Source: Virgisporangium aliadipatigenens
Lineage (GTDB): Bacteria; Actinomycetota; Actinomycetes; Mycobacteriales; Micromonosporaceae
Length of the DNA: 64,000 nt
Direction: 5' to 3'
Assembly (NCBI RefSeq): GCF_016863615.1
Contig: NZ_BOPF01000023.1
Span: 110,703-174,702 of the forward strand
The notes under the pieces: generated by a model
The model's input: only the letters and a program-made list of their open reading frames with translations
Databases searched by the model: none
What the model was told of the DNA's origin: nothing
Shown here: piece after piece, positions 1 to 8,720 of the stretch
Numbering within the stretch: position 1 is the stretch's first letter
How the letters are laid out: the number at the start of each line of letters is the position of its first letter
Made by a program: the position numbers and the translations under genes

Positions 1-101
1 TCCAGTACTTCGAGGCCGGCCACATGATGTACATCCACGAGCCGAGCCGGCTCGCCCAGTCCGAGGCGTTGCGCGCGTTCGTGTCGCCGCCGGCGGGGTA
101 A
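1..101 (+). CDS. Serine carboxypeptidase-like (peptidase S10), C-terminal end
   Basis: Only the last 32 codons are in the window; the first full codon is at base 3 and the stop is TAA at 99-101. The peptide contains YFEAGHMMYIHEPSRLAQSE, the C-terminal block of S10 serine carboxypeptidases, in which the His of G-H-M is the catalytic histidine and is followed by the 'MYIHEPS' stretch and a short helix. The Ser and Asp of the triad lie outside the window. Family assignment rests on this one block, which is distinctive. The next gene starts 9 bp downstream on the same strand, so they may be co-transcribed. Confidence 0.7.
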   Translation, partial: QYFEAGHMMYIHEPSRLAQSEALRAFVSPPAG

Positions 102-110
102 CAGCGGCGG

Positions 111-755
111 GTGCTCGATCGCCTGCTCTTCTCCGCGGCCGCCGCCGTGGCCCGGCTCCGTCACGCGCGTGTGATGCATCCGCGCGGTCGTTCCTTCTCG
201 GGGGAACTGGCGGTGCGCCGGCCCGAGGTGCCGTTCGGCGCGGGGCTGCTGGACCGGCCGGCGCGCTACAGGGCCACCGTGCGGCTGTCCAAGGGGACGC
301 CGACGCCGCGCGGCTGGCCCGACGTGCTGGGGCTGGCCGTGCGGGTGCACACCCGACGCGGTCCCCGCGACCTGCTGCTCTCCTCGTCGGGTGCGCGCCC
401 GCTGCTGCGGCACCTGTTCCTGCCGCGTCGACGCGTGAACGGCTTCTACGGTTCGCTCGCCGGCTACCGCACCCGCCGGCACGGGCGGCTGTTCCTCGGC
501 GCGGCGCTCGACACCGGCCGGCGGGAGGCGATCCTGATGGCGGCGACGCGGTTCGGGCGCTGGCGGCCCTTCGCGCGGCTGCGCGTGGGGCGGGGGCTCT
601 CGCGGCGCTTCGACACCCGGCTGGCGTTCGACCCGATCGGCAACACGGCACCCGACCTGCGGCCGGTCGGAGTGATCCAACGCTTGCGTGGCCCCGTTTA
701 CCGGGGTTCACAACGCGGGCGCAAACACCGTCTGCCGCTTACGCTTCTCCGGTGA
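111..755 (+). CDS. Catalase-fold-like protein of unknown function
   Basis: 214 residues from a GTG start. The stretch near residues 22-90 (HPRGRSFSGEL, then RYRATVRLSKGTPTP and PDVLGLAVRV) resembles the core of heme catalase-superfamily proteins, where an early segment is followed by 'R-x-S-x-G' and 'P-D-x-x-G-x-A-x-R'. The protein is less than half the length of a true catalase (~480 residues), and I cannot identify the proximal heme tyrosine, so catalase activity is doubtful. Its stop overlaps the GTG of the next gene by 4 bp (GTGA), implying translational coupling with the YbdK-type ligase. Arg-rich and GC-rich like its neighbours. The family link is tentative. Confidence 0.5.
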   Translation: MLDRLLFSAAAAVARLRHARVMHPRGRSFSGELAVRRPEVPFGAGLLDRPARYRATVRLSKGTPTPRGWPDVLGLAVRVHTRRGPRDLLLSSSGARPLLRHLFLPRRRVNGFYGSLAGYRTRRHGRLFLGAALDTGRREAILMAATRFGRWRPFARLRVGRGLSRRFDTRLAFDPIGNTAPDLRPVGVIQRLRGPVYRGSQRGRKHRLPLTLLR

Positions 756-1849
756 CAGACCCTGTGGTCGGCGCCACGATCGGCGTCGAGGAGGAGTTCC
801 ATCTGGTCGACCCCGAGACGGGGGAACTGGTGGCGGGCGCGCGGCGCCTGCTCGCCGCGGACACCGGGCGGACCGGCGCGGACGCCGAGGCCGAGCTGCG
901 CCTGTCGATGATCGAGATCGCGTCCGGGGTCTGTACCTCGCTGGACGAGCTGCGCGCGGATCTCGCACAGCGCCGGGCGGCCCTGCGCACCGCCGCCGAA
1001 CGGGTCGGCCTGGCGGTCGCCGGCTGCGCGACGGTGCCGGACTCGGGGACCGGCCGGGCGGCGATCTATCCCAACGAGCGCTACGAGTGGATGGCCGACC
1101 AGTACCGGCAGCTGGTGGACGAGCACCAGATCTGCGCCACCCAGGTGCAGGTGGGTGTGCCGGACCGGGACCTGGCCGTGCGGCTCACCGCGCACCTGCG
1201 GCCGTGGCTGCCGGTGCTGCTGGCGATGTCGGGCAGCTCGCCGCTGTTCCGGCGGGCGGACACCGGCTACGCGTCGTACCGTTCCGTCGCGCTGTCGCGC
1301 TGGCCCACGTCGGGGCCGCCACCGCTGGTCTCCTCCGCCGCCGAGTACGACGCCGCCGTCCAGGAACTCGTCGACTCCGGCGCGATCTGCGACGCGGGGA
1401 TGATCTACTTCGACGTCCGGCCGTCGGCGCGCTATCCCACGCTGGAGATCCGGGTCAGCGACGCCTGCCCGCTGCTCGACGACGTGGTGCTGCTCGCCGG
1501 GCTGGCCCGGGCGCTGGTGGTGACCGCCGCGCAGTCCGTCGACGAGCCGGGTCCGGCCTACCCGCTGCTGCGCGCCGCCACCTGGCGGGCCGCCCGCTCG
1601 GGCCTCGACGCCGAACTGGTGCACCCGGTGACCGGCCGTCCCGTGCCGGCGGCGGATGCGGTGCGGGCGCTGCTGGAACACGTCCGACCGGGGCTGGAGA
1701 GCAACGGCGACCTGGCGATCGTGCGGGAGCTGACCGCGGACCTGCTGGCGCGCGGCACCTCGGCGCGGCGTCAGCGAGCCGTCCTGGCCGGCGGCGGTGA
1801 CCTGCGCGACGTGGTCGACTCGGTGGTCGCGGAGTGCCGCAGGACCTGA
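752..1849 (+). CDS. Carboxylate-amine ligase, YbdK / glutamate-cysteine ligase 2 family
   Basis: 365 residues, the usual length for the family. It opens with TIGVEEEFHLVDPETGEL, the hallmark of GCS2/YbdK enzymes, whose glutamates bind Mg-ATP. Further family blocks are 'RLSMIEIASGVC' near residue 60 and 'YFDVRPSARYPTLEIRVSDAC' near 215-235. E. coli YbdK is a weak gamma-glutamyl-cysteine ligase; actinomycetes make mycothiol rather than glutathione, so the substrate is unknown and the name describes chemistry only. Starts inside the stop of the preceding gene (GTGA overlap) and is followed by a strong hairpin at 1859-1892. Confidence 0.88.
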   Translation: MTDPVVGATIGVEEEFHLVDPETGELVAGARRLLAADTGRTGADAEAELRLSMIEIASGVCTSLDELRADLAQRRAALRTAAERVGLAVAGCATVPDSGTGRAAIYPNERYEWMADQYRQLVDEHQICATQVQVGVPDRDLAVRLTAHLRPWLPVLLAMSGSSPLFRRADTGYASYRSVALSRWPTSGPPPLVSSAAEYDAAVQELVDSGAICDAGMIYFDVRPSARYPTLEIRVSDACPLLDDVVLLAGLARALVVTAAQSVDEPGPAYPLLRAATWRAARSGLDAELVHPVTGRPVPAADAVRALLEHVRPGLESNGDLAIVRELTADLLARGTSARRQRAVLAGGGDLRDVVDSVVAECRRT

Positions 1850-1858
1850 CGACAGGAC

Positions 1859-1892
1859 GACGGCCTCCCGTGCTGACCCACGGGAGGCCGTC
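1859..1892. terminator. Bidirectional hairpin terminator
   Basis: A perfect 14-bp stem (1859-1872 with 1879-1892) around a 6-nt loop lies between the convergent stops at 1849 and 1907. There is no long T-run, as usual in high-GC actinomycetes. Position and stem strength suggest it ends transcripts from both sides. Confidence 0.8.
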
Positions 1893-1906
1893 TGGCCAGG
1901 GGTTCT

Positions 1907-2104
1907 TTACACGCGCGAGCGGCGGCGGCGGGACCAGCCCCCGGTACGCCCACGCCACGCGGTCCCGACACCGGCCAGGTGCAGCGCGACGCACAGCAGA
2001 CCCGCGTACGTCAGCGTCATGGAGCCGATCTCGCCGATGGACGTGTTGGTGAGGTCGAAGAGGAGCGCGAGGCCGAACAGGACGGCCGCGACGATGGCGA
2101 GCAT
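1907..2104 (-). CDS. Small two-helix membrane protein
   Basis: 65 residues from ATG at 2104, chosen because GGAGG sits 6-7 bases upstream. A longer frame exists but its upstream part lacks hydrophobic or conserved character. The protein has two hydrophobic helices (residues ~3-20 and ~29-50) and ends in an Arg-rich tail (RRRRSRV), which predicts a cytoplasmic C-terminus. Proteins of this size and layout are common in actinomycetes and have no assigned role. It faces the YbdK gene tail-to-tail across the terminator and is divergent from DUF2252. Confidence 0.65.
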   Translation of the reverse strand: MLAIVAAVLFGLALLFDLTNTSIGEIGSMTLTYAGLLCVALHLAGVGTAWRGRTGGWSRRRRSRV

Positions 2105-2201
2105 TTTTGCCTCCGGGGGTTGACAGGTACGGATGTGATACCCATCCCCCTGTCCGGTTACACGACACCCCAGGTGCCCAGGGGAGATAGCGTGACCGGC
2201 T

Positions 2202-3527
2202 ATGAGTCGACTCTTCGCCGGCTGGCGTGACCCCGCGGAGCTCGTGGCGGAGGGGGCCGCGGCCCGGGCGCGCGTCCCGGTCGAGGAGATCACCCGCCAC
2301 GCGGCGCGCGCCGACCGCGCGCACCCGCACGACCTGGTCGCCGCGAGCAACGTCGACCGCGTCGCCGACCTGATCCCGCTGCGCTACGAGCGGATGTCCA
2401 CGTCGCCGTTCGCGTTCCTGCGCGGGGCCGCCGTGGTCCTCGCCGCCGATCTCGCGGGAACGCCGACCAGCGGGCTGAACGGCCACATCTGCGGGGACGC
2501 GCACGCCTCCAACTTCGGCCTGTACGCCTCCCCCGAGCGGCGCCAGATCATGGACGTGAACGACTTCGACGAGACCGTGCACGGGCCGTGGGAGTGGGAC
2601 CTGAAGCGCCTCGTCGCCAGCCTCGCGGTGGCCGCCCGCGACAACGGGCTGAGCGAGGACGCCGGACGCAAGGCCGCCCGGGACTGCGCCACCGGCTACC
2701 GCGCGGCGCTTGCGGAGCTGGCCGAGATGCCGCTCTTCGACGGCTATTGCATGACGACGTCGATCGAGACGCTCGAGAAGATCGACATGAAGGACCTCGT
2801 CGAGACGTTCGACCGGGTGCGCAAGAAGGCGAAGAAGAACACCAGCAAGAAGGTGGTGTCGAAGTTCACCCAGCGGCTGTCGCACGACTCCTGGCACTTC
2901 GTGCCCGACCCGCCGATCCTCACGCCCGTCCCCGACAAGGAACGCGACGCCGTGATCGCCGGCCTCGACGACTACGGCGACTCGGTGAGCGAGGAGATCC
3001 GTTCGCTGCTGTCCCGCTACACGGTGGTCGACGTGGCGCACCGCGTCGTCGGGCTCGGCAGCGTCGGGCTGCGCAGCTACGTGGTGCTGCTGCACGGCAA
3101 CGGCGACGAGGCGCTGGTCCTGCAGGTCAAGCAGGCCCGTGAGTCGGCGCTCGCCGCGCACCTGGACCTGCCGCGGCACGACCACGAGGGCCGACGCATC
3201 GTGCACGGCCAGCGCTGGATGCAGACCGTCAGCGACATCCTGCTCGGCTGGACCACGATCGAGGGCCGGCCGTACCAGGTGCGCCAGTTCCGGGACATGA
3301 AGGGCAGCATCGACCCGAGCCTGCTCAAGGCCGACCAGCTCGACGACTACGCGCGCGTGGTGGGAGTCGTGCTCGGCCGGGCGCACGCCCAGTCGATCGA
3401 CCCGCGGGTGCTGCACGGGTACTGCGACGCCGACGGGGAGGGCTTCGACACGGCGTTCGAACGCTTCGCCGTCGCGTACGCCGACCAGACCGAGGCCGAC
3501 CACGGGGCGTTCCTAGCGAAGCTCTAG
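2202..3527 (+). CDS. DUF2252 family protein
   Basis: 441 residues, the typical size. Diagnostic DUF2252 blocks are visible: YERMSTSPFAFLRGAA (~65-80), GHICGDAHASNFG (~95-107), MDVNDFDETVHGPWEWDLKR (~117-136) and, late, VRQFRDMKG. The GDxHxxNFG and D-x-N-D-x-D motifs resemble the catalytic and Mg-binding loops of aminoglycoside/protein-kinase-like phosphotransferases, so a phosphotransferase fold is likely; the substrate is unknown. Its last 15 bp overlap the 3' end of the convergent pentapeptide-repeat gene. Confidence 0.9.
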   Translation: MSRLFAGWRDPAELVAEGAAARARVPVEEITRHAARADRAHPHDLVAASNVDRVADLIPLRYERMSTSPFAFLRGAAVVLAADLAGTPTSGLNGHICGDAHASNFGLYASPERRQIMDVNDFDETVHGPWEWDLKRLVASLAVAARDNGLSEDAGRKAARDCATGYRAALAELAEMPLFDGYCMTTSIETLEKIDMKDLVETFDRVRKKAKKNTSKKVVSKFTQRLSHDSWHFVPDPPILTPVPDKERDAVIAGLDDYGDSVSEEIRSLLSRYTVVDVAHRVVGLGSVGLRSYVVLLHGNGDEALVLQVKQARESALAAHLDLPRHDHEGRRIVHGQRWMQTVSDILLGWTTIEGRPYQVRQFRDMKGSIDPSLLKADQLDDYARVVGVVLGRAHAQSIDPRVLHGYCDADGEGFDTAFERFAVAYADQTEADHGAFLAKL

Positions 3528-4106
3528 TCCCAGCGCCTGAGCGATCACCACGGCCTGCTCGGCGGTGATCAGCGCACCCCGCACCTCGGCCGTCGTCGGG
3601 TCGAGCGCGGTCAGGTCGCTGCCGCGCAGGTCCGCCTTCTCCAGCCGGGACTTCTGCCAGCGCGCGCCGGAGAGGTCGCAGCCCGCGAGGGTCGTGCCGC
3701 GCAGGTCGGCCCCGCCGAGGTCGGTCTCGCGCATCCGCACCTCCCGGAACGCCGCCCCGCGCAGGTCGGCGCCGGCCAGCCCGACGAACGACCAGTCCCC
3801 GCCGCTGACCGTCAGCGGCCGCAACCCGCACTCCCGGAACGTGCTGCCGGTCAGCTTGCACCCGTCGAACGCCGCCTCGAAGAGCACGCACCGGGTGAAC
3901 TCGCAGCGCAGGAACGCCGCGTCGGTGTGCCGGGAGGCGTTGAACCGCACGTTGCCGAACCGGCAGTCGGTGAACGTGCTGCCGCGCACGACCGCCTCGG
4001 TCAGGTCGACGTCGGAGAACGTGCAGTCGACGTACGCGCGGTCGACGATCTCCTCGCCGTAGAGGTCCTCGTCGGTGAAGGACTCGCCGACGAACTCCTC
4101 ACTCAC
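3513..4106 (-). CDS. Pentapeptide-repeat protein
   Basis: 197 residues with repeated A-[DN]-[LF]-x-x pentads: TFSDVDLTEAVVRGSTF, then GADLRGAAFREVRMRETDLG, GADLRGTTLAGCDLSGA and KADLRGSDL. Such repeats fold as a right-handed quadrilateral beta-helix. Some members (Qnr, MfpA) mimic DNA and protect gyrase, but most have no known role, and nothing here points specifically to gyrase. The start overlaps the end of the upstream potassium channel gene by 8 bp, so both are probably one transcript. The 3' end overlaps DUF2252 by 15 bp. Confidence 0.88.
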   Translation of the reverse strand: MSEEFVGESFTDEDLYGEEIVDRAYVDCTFSDVDLTEAVVRGSTFTDCRFGNVRFNASRHTDAAFLRCEFTRCVLFEAAFDGCKLTGSTFRECGLRPLTVSGGDWSFVGLAGADLRGAAFREVRMRETDLGGADLRGTTLAGCDLSGARWQKSRLEKADLRGSDLTALDPTTAEVRGALITAEQAVVIAQALGLELR

Positions 4107-5100
4107 CCGGGTCGCCCTGGATGATGACCAGCCTGTCGCCGTGCTTGACCTCGCCGGCCGCGGCGTAGCGGAGGAACGTTCCGGCGCGCATCACGCCGAG
4201 CACGAGGCCCGGCAGCTCGGCGGGCTTGCGGCCGACCTCGTCGAGGCGGGCGGGGCGTTCGACCACGTCGAGGCCCTTGCCCTGGTTGAGCAGGTCGTCG
4301 AGGACCTGACCGACCGCGGGCGAGTGGGCCAGCAGCCGGCCGGCCGCCTCGGAGGAGGTGACCACGCTGTCGGCGCCGCTGTGCCGGGCCAGCGGGGCGT
4401 TCTCCGCCTCGCGGACCGCCACCGAGATCGGCACCGTGGGGTTGAGCTGGCGGGTGGTGAGCGTGGTCAGAATCGCGGCGTCGTCCCGGTCGACCGCCAC
4501 GATCACCCGCGCCGCCCGATCCACCCCGGCCTCTCTGAGCACGATGGAACGGGTGGAGTCGCCGACGACCGCCACCAGCCCTTCACCGGTCGCCTCCTTG
4601 ACCCCGGCCGGCCGGTTGTCGATGACGACGATCCCGCTGCGCGCCAGCCCGTTGGAGAGCAGAACGTTGACCGCGCTGCGCCCCTTGGTGCCGTACCCGA
4701 CGACGACCGTGTGCCCGTGCAACCTCGACCTCCATCGGTTCAGCCGCCACTGCTCCCGGGTCCGGGTGCCGAGCACCTCGAACGTCGTGCCGACCAGCAG
4801 GGCGAGGAAGAACAGCCGCAGCGGCAGGATCACCAGGACGTTCACCGTCCGGGCGGAGACGCTCACCGGGGTGATGTCGCCGTAGCCGGTCGTCGAGAGG
4901 CTGACCGACGCGTAGTACACGGCGTCGAGCAGGGAGACCTCGTCGTCGGCGTTGTCCCGGTAGCCCTCGCGGTCCAGGTACACGGCGGTGGCCATCAGCA
5001 GGATCGCCCCGAACGCGTAGAACAGCCGCGTGGACATCCGCATCAGCGGCCCCCGCGGCGGCACCGGTAACCGGACGGTTGCCCGGTCGGCGTCACTCAC
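4099..5100 (-). CDS. Potassium channel with TrkA-N (RCK) domain
   Basis: 333 residues. A first membrane helix (~22-42), a pore loop with the potassium selectivity filter TTGYGD (near residue 70) and a second helix (~85-108) form a two-TM Kch/MthK-like pore. A Rossmann RCK domain follows (HTVVVGYGTKGRSAVNVLL with the G-x-G-x-x-G dinucleotide loop) and then a TrkA-C-like end. It should be a K+-selective tetrameric channel gated by ligand at the RCK ring. Divergent from the secreted glycosidase-like gene across ~65 bp and co-transcribed with the pentapeptide-repeat gene. Confidence 0.92.
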   Translation of the reverse strand: MSDADRATVRLPVPPRGPLMRMSTRLFYAFGAILLMATAVYLDREGYRDNADDEVSLLDAVYYASVSLSTTGYGDITPVSVSARTVNVLVILPLRLFFLALLVGTTFEVLGTRTREQWRLNRWRSRLHGHTVVVGYGTKGRSAVNVLLSNGLARSGIVVIDNRPAGVKEATGEGLVAVVGDSTRSIVLREAGVDRAARVIVAVDRDDAAILTTLTTRQLNPTVPISVAVREAENAPLARHSGADSVVTSSEAAGRLLAHSPAVGQVLDDLLNQGKGLDVVERPARLDEVGRKPAELPGLVLGVMRAGTFLRYAAAGEVKHGDRLVIIQGDPGE

Positions 5101-5165
5101 GCACAGAACCGTACAACTCGATAATCAGGACCGGCGGCCCGCCCGCGCCGAACAATACGGGTGAC

Positions 5166-7328
5166 ATGTCCAGTCTGCCGATGCTGCAGGAACGCCGCGC
5201 CGGCGGTCCGCTCTCCCGCCCGCGACGGGTGATCGGTGCCGCCCTGGCGCTGGTGCTGACGGCCGCGCTCGGCGCCGCTGGTCACCGGGCGCCGCAATCG
5301 GCTCCGGACGCCGGCATCGCCCGGCTGGACTCCGTTCCTCCGCCGCCGGGGGGCCGGTCGTGGGCGCCGGCGCCGGTGCGCGTCGACGGGCTGGCCGCCC
5401 TCGCCACCTCGAACGCCGACGGCTTCGCCCTGCACACCGCGGGCGGGCCGGTGACGTTCCTGCCCGGCGTGAACCTGGGCAGCACCAAGCCCGGCCACCA
5501 GCCCGGGGAACTGCCGGGCACCGCCGATGACTACCGGCGCTGGTTCGCGGCGATGGCGTGGCTGGGCGTGCGGGTGGTGCGCGTGTACACGATCCACCCG
5601 CCGGCGTTCTACTCCGAACTGCTGCGCCACAACCGGGCCAGTCCGGAGCGGCCGCTCTACCTGGTGCAGGGCGTCTACCTGCCGGACGAGTCCTACGTGC
5701 AGACGCGGGACCTGTACCAGGGAGCCGGTACGGAGGCGTTCACCCGGGAATTGCGGGACGCGGTCGAGGCGGTGCACGGCAACCTGCACCGCGACGTGAC
5801 GCCGGGCCGGGCCGCCGGTGACTGGACGGCCGACGTCTCGCCGTGGCTCGCGGCGTGGATCGCCGGGGTCGAGTGGGACCCGTACGCCGTCGACAGCACC
5901 GACCGGCGCAACCCGAACGCGCCCGCGCACGACGGGAAGTACTTCCGCTCGACGCCCGAGGCGAGCCCGACGGAGCGCTGGATCGCCGCCCGCCTCGACG
6001 AACTGGCCACCGCCCAGGCCGCGCACGGGCTGTCGGTGCCGATCGCGCACGCCAACTGGCCCACCACCGACCCGCTGAGGCACCCGGAGGAGCCGCTCGA
6101 ACAGGAGGATCTGGTCGGCGTCGACGCGAACCACATCCTGCCGACGCCCGCCTGGCCCGGCGGCACGTTCGCCAGCTACCACGCGTACCCGTACTACCCG
6201 GACTTCCAGCGGCACGAGCCGGCGTTGCAGGCGTTTCGGTACCGGGGGCGCGGTGATCCGTACGCGGGCTATCTCGACGCGCTGAAGCGGCACCACGCCG
6301 GGGCCGGGATGCCGACGATGATCACCGAGTTCGGCGTGCCGTCGTCGATCGGCTCGGCACACGTCGGGCCGCTCGGCCGGGACCAGGGCGGGCACTCCGA
6401 GCGCGAGGCGATGGCGATGGACGCCGAACTGATGGATCTGATCCAGGATCTCGGGCTCGCCGGTGCGCTGGTCTTCGCGTGGACCGACGAGTGGTTCAAG
6501 TTCACCTGGAACACGATCAACCACCAGGAGCCGGCGGAACGGCGTTCGCTGTGGCACGACCCGCTGACCAACGAGCAGCACTTCGGCCTCATCGCGATGG
6601 ACGCCACCGGCGCGGTGAACGACGCGGTGACCCGGCTCGGCCCGGTGACGGCGCGGGTCGACGAGTCCTACGTGCACCTGCGGGTCCGGGCGCCGGGCGC
6701 GAAGCGGCTCACGATCGGGTTCGACACGCTGCCGGGTGAGGCCGCCGGCGCGCCGCCGGGTGCGACCTCGCGCAGCCCGGAGACGGCTTTCGCCCTGGAT
6801 CTGGCGGCGCGGACCGGCGAGGCGTGGATCCGTTCCGACCTCGACCCGATGCCGCTGGACTACGCGGGCGGCTTCGGCACGCGCCCGCCCGCGCTGAACG
6901 GCTGGACGCGTTACCAGCTGACCACCAACCGCGATCTCGTGATTCCCACCACCGGACAGCGCCTGCCGGCGGAGTTCCTGGACGTGGGCACGCTGCGGTA
7001 CGGCGGCTGGGACCCGCTCGCGAACGACTTCGACAACCGCGCGCTCTGGCGGATCGAGGGCGACGACGTGGTGCTGCGGGTGCCGTGGGGCCTCGCCGGG
7101 TTCGCCGATCCGTCATCGAAGGCGGTGCTCGTGCCGCGCGGCAGACAGGCCACCGCGCAGGTGGTCGACGGCGTGGACCTGAACGTCTCCATCGACGGAA
7201 ACGACACCGCCGTCGGGCACCTGACCTGGGAGTCCTGGCAACGCGTCGGCTACGCCGAGCGGCTCAAGGACGGCGCCCGGGCGGTGCGGGACGCGTTCGT
7301 GCGCACCGCCGCCAACGGCGAACACTAG
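5166..7328 (+). CDS. Secreted glycoside-hydrolase-like protein (TIM barrel)
   Basis: 720 residues from ATG at 5166; a frame open further upstream would overlap the divergent channel gene and is not hydrophobic. Residues ~20-45 form a signal peptide or anchor (RRVIGAALALVLTAALGAAG). The central part looks like a clan-A glycosidase barrel: FLPGVNLG, then WLGVRVVRVYTIHPPAFY, VDANHILPTPAWPGGTFASYHAYP, and PTMITEFGVPSS near residue 385, whose Glu has the position of a nucleophile. A beta-rich C-terminal part (~500-720) follows. Substrate and exact family are not recognisable; a wall or extracellular polysaccharide is plausible. Confidence 0.6.
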   Translation: MSSLPMLQERRAGGPLSRPRRVIGAALALVLTAALGAAGHRAPQSAPDAGIARLDSVPPPPGGRSWAPAPVRVDGLAALATSNADGFALHTAGGPVTFLPGVNLGSTKPGHQPGELPGTADDYRRWFAAMAWLGVRVVRVYTIHPPAFYSELLRHNRASPERPLYLVQGVYLPDESYVQTRDLYQGAGTEAFTRELRDAVEAVHGNLHRDVTPGRAAGDWTADVSPWLAAWIAGVEWDPYAVDSTDRRNPNAPAHDGKYFRSTPEASPTERWIAARLDELATAQAAHGLSVPIAHANWPTTDPLRHPEEPLEQEDLVGVDANHILPTPAWPGGTFASYHAYPYYPDFQRHEPALQAFRYRGRGDPYAGYLDALKRHHAGAGMPTMITEFGVPSSIGSAHVGPLGRDQGGHSEREAMAMDAELMDLIQDLGLAGALVFAWTDEWFKFTWNTINHQEPAERRSLWHDPLTNEQHFGLIAMDATGAVNDAVTRLGPVTARVDESYVHLRVRAPGAKRLTIGFDTLPGEAAGAPPGATSRSPETAFALDLAARTGEAWIRSDLDPMPLDYAGGFGTRPPALNGWTRYQLTTNRDLVIPTTGQRLPAEFLDVGTLRYGGWDPLANDFDNRALWRIEGDDVVLRVPWGLAGFADPSSKAVLVPRGRQATAQVVDGVDLNVSIDGNDTAVGHLTWESWQRVGYAERLKDGARAVRDAFVRTAANGEH

Positions 7329-7535
7329 GTCACTCTAAGTAATCGTCTCCGTTCCAGGACTGGCGTTCTCATCACGCTCCGGTAAAGTGGCCGCTGGCCG
7401 TCATGCGGGCGACTGTGCGGGGCCGACGCCAGCAGCTCCCGACGACTCGGACCACCGGCACAGCTGTGCACCCGCATTTCGGGCGTTTCCCCCGCCCAAA
7501 TTGCGGTCGAGCAACGTGGAGGACCTGGCCAACCG

Positions 7536-8624
7536 ATGGAGTTCCCCGATATCCACCGGCATCACACGCCTTCTCAGCACTTCGCTACGTTCCGTAGACA
7601 ACAGCGCGCACGCGCTTTGCTACACGCGGTAATGACCGCGCTCGCGGCGATCCTGGTGCTGGGGCTCGCCGCACCCGCCGGGGCGGCCCCCGGCGACGAC
7701 GGTGCCGGCGAGGAGGCCGGCGCCCCGGCGACCCTGTTGGAGCAGCTCGACGTCGTCGGGCGCGCGTACAACGACGCCAAGGCGCAGCTCGATGCCTCCA
7801 AGGCCCGGCAGGCCGACATCAACAAGAAGATCGACTTCGCCAAGGCGCAGCTGGAACTGCTCGCCGACCAGGTCGGCGTGGTGGCCAACGCGGCGTACCG
7901 CGGCAGCCGGCTGAGCGTCATCTCGGGCCTGCTCAACGACACCAACTCCGACGAGACGCTCAACAAGATCAGCCAAGCGGCGTACATGGCCCAGCGCGAC
8001 GACCGGAAACTGCGCGAGTACCGCCAGGCGCAGAAGGACCTCGCCGAGCAGCAGAAGGCGCTGGACGCCGAGGTGAAGCTGCAGGAGCAGCAGACCGCCG
8101 AGATGGAGAAGCGCAAGAACGAGACGGAGCGGGCCCTCGCCGCGGTCGGCAACGGCGGCAAGGTCAACGGCGTGCCGGTGCCCGTCCCGACGGCCAACCC
8201 GGCGCCGCGCGCGGCCAACGGCACGTTCGCGGCGGAGAAGTGCAGCGTCGACGACCCCACCACGACCAACTGCATCACCCCGCGGATGCTCAACGCGCTC
8301 AACGAGTCGCGCAAGGCCGGCTTCACCCGGTTCACCAGCTGCTGGCGCGGCGGCGACCGGTTCGAACATCCGAAGGGCAGAGCCTGCGACTACGCGGCCG
8401 CACCGAAGGGTTTCGGCGGCCATGCCACCGGTGACGACCGCAACTACGGAGACCGGCTCGCCGGATGGTGCGTGGCGAACGCCGACCGCATCGGTGTGCT
8501 CTACGTGATCTGGTACCGCATCATCTGGACACCGGCCGCGGGCTGGCACACCTACTCAAGCGGCGCGGGAAGCAGCGACCCGAACACGGCACACACCAAC
8601 CACGTGCATCTATCGGTTCAGTAG
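7536..8624 (+). CDS. Secreted coiled-coil protein with ARB_07466-like C-terminal domain
   Basis: 362 residues. ATG 7536 has a distant GGAGG; ATG 7632 would give a cleaner signal peptide (MTALAAILVLGLAAPAGAAP). Residues ~60-205 are a long coiled coil like those in NlpC/P60-associated wall proteins. The C-terminal ~130 residues hold FTSCWRGG, HPKGRACDYAA and THTNHVHLSV-like elements (the last read as TAHTNHVHLSV), the pattern of a small extracellular domain found in actinobacterial wall enzymes, with Asp/His positions suggesting a metal site. A role in peptidoglycan remodelling is inferred. I looked for a cyclic-di-AMP riboswitch in the 207-bp leader and did not find its core. Confidence 0.75.
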   Translation: MEFPDIHRHHTPSQHFATFRRQQRARALLHAVMTALAAILVLGLAAPAGAAPGDDGAGEEAGAPATLLEQLDVVGRAYNDAKAQLDASKARQADINKKIDFAKAQLELLADQVGVVANAAYRGSRLSVISGLLNDTNSDETLNKISQAAYMAQRDDRKLREYRQAQKDLAEQQKALDAEVKLQEQQTAEMEKRKNETERALAAVGNGGKVNGVPVPVPTANPAPRAANGTFAAEKCSVDDPTTTNCITPRMLNALNESRKAGFTRFTSCWRGGDRFEHPKGRACDYAAAPKGFGGHATGDDRNYGDRLAGWCVANADRIGVLYVIWYRIIWTPAAGWHTYSSGAGSSDPNTAHTNHVHLSVQ

Positions 8625-8720
8625 CGCCCGGCGCGCGGGTCATCCGTTCGGCCGATCTATGCCGCTATTCTCGCGGTTGGACAGGGGTATCGATCGGCCG
8701 AGGAGGAGCCCCCCGATGCT

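Noticed and set aside
1455..3503. Very long minus-strand frame (682 codons) opposite YbdK and DUF2252
   Set aside because: It is a shadow frame: low-complexity Val/Arg/Ala composition, no domain, and it overlies two well-supported forward genes.
7329..7535. Possible cyclic-di-AMP (ydaO) riboswitch in the leader of the coiled-coil wall protein
   Set aside because: Actinobacterial wall-hydrolase genes often carry it, but I could not find the conserved GGGGAACC-type core or the paired stems in this 207-bp stretch.
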